Of a stretch of 34,686 nucleotides of DNA, positions 34,558 to 34,686 are shown piece after piece. The position numbers and the translations under genes are program-made. The first letter of the stretch is position 1. Each line of letters starts with the position of its first letter. The notes under the pieces were generated by a model. That model had not been told where the DNA came from. It saw only the letters and a list, made by a program, of their open reading frames with translations, and searched no databases. The stretch comes from Oscillospiraceae bacterium (GTDB taxonomy: Bacteria > Bacillota > Clostridia > Oscillospirales > Acutalibacteraceae). The stretch is from contig JAQVFM010000016.1 in the NCBI GenBank assembly GCA_028697255.1, positions 1 to 34,686 on the forward strand. The letters run 5' to 3'.

Positions 34558-34686
34558 AGTTTGCGCCCTGAGAACTGAACAAAGAAAAAAGAAGCGAATG
34601 AACCTTTAAAAAGTGATTCGAAGAATATATGGACAAATGAATGTCACATTAATTCTTATAACTGAAATCACCTGATTTTATGGTTA
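34558..34686. other. rrn-like leader or spacer at the right edge
   Basis: On the plus strand TGCGCCCTGAGAACT (34562-34576), followed by GAACAAAGAAA, resembles the boxA-like TTGAAAACTGAACA sequences found in the leaders and spacers of Bacillota rRNA operons. No mature 16S or 23S sequence is visible before the window ends. An rRNA operon may lie just to the right, or this may be a remnant. Confidence 0.35.

Overview
The window looks like chromosome from an endospore-forming Bacillota, most likely class Clostridia. The reasons are spoIIE, spoIIID and a ytvI-type gene, GGAGG-type ribosome binding sites, frequent TTG and GTG starts, sigma-A promoters close to consensus, one near-consensus sigma-E promoter, and a 5S/tRNA cluster whose tRNA genes encode CCA. 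I see no insertion sequence, prophage, integrase or CRISPR array. All large genes are intact, and most are housekeeping or sporulation genes.

Layout. 1-2540 (+): rpsU, a YqeG-type HAD phosphatase and glnS. 2554-6603 (-): a MarR regulator followed by two half-size ABC exporters that should form a heterodimer, driven by a consensus promoter that overlaps a palindrome. 6804-13693 (+): spoIIE, a structured non-coding element, secA, the GTPase ychF and spoIIID. 13764-17300 (-): a YtrA-type GntR regulator with an ABC ATPase and a large permease, sharing a palindromic control region with a divergent tocopherol-cyclase-like gene (17338-18222, +). 18349-19041 (-) and 19293-20333 (+): a secreted DUF3298-like protein and an M23 peptidase, divergent. 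20381-21070 (-): a left-handed beta-helix sugar-nucleotide-type protein behind a sigma-E-type promoter that overlaps the sigma-A promoter of mntP (+). 21769-22884 (-): ytvI-type permease. 23227-27230 (+): aspartate-family amino-acid operon (ACT regulator, hom, thrB, lysC). 27433-33827 (+): O-antigen-ligase-like protein, DegV lipid-binding protein, and a YfhO-type membrane protein paired with a CsbB/DPM1-type GT2 glycosyltransferase. 33897-34551 (-): an operon of tRNA-Lys, tRNA-Glu, 5S, tRNA-Asn and 5S with its own promoter and terminator and no 16S or 23S inside it.

How the parts work together. hom, thrB and lysC supply aspartokinase, homoserine dehydrogenase and homoserine kinase; thrC and asd are not in the window. 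The MarR and GntR clusters are classic autoregulated efflux or stress transporters. The YfhO and GT2 pair matches a known scheme in which the GT2 enzyme loads a sugar on undecaprenyl phosphate and YfhO transfers it outside the membrane; the flippase is not here.

Points that most deserve a second look are the tandem 5S/tRNA operon, the hairpin element before secA, the overlapping sigma-E and sigma-A promoters at 21100-21133, the two operator-promoter palindromes, and the tocopherol-cyclase-like gene. No wholly new system is evident. Function calls rest on motif recognition by eye, without database searches.
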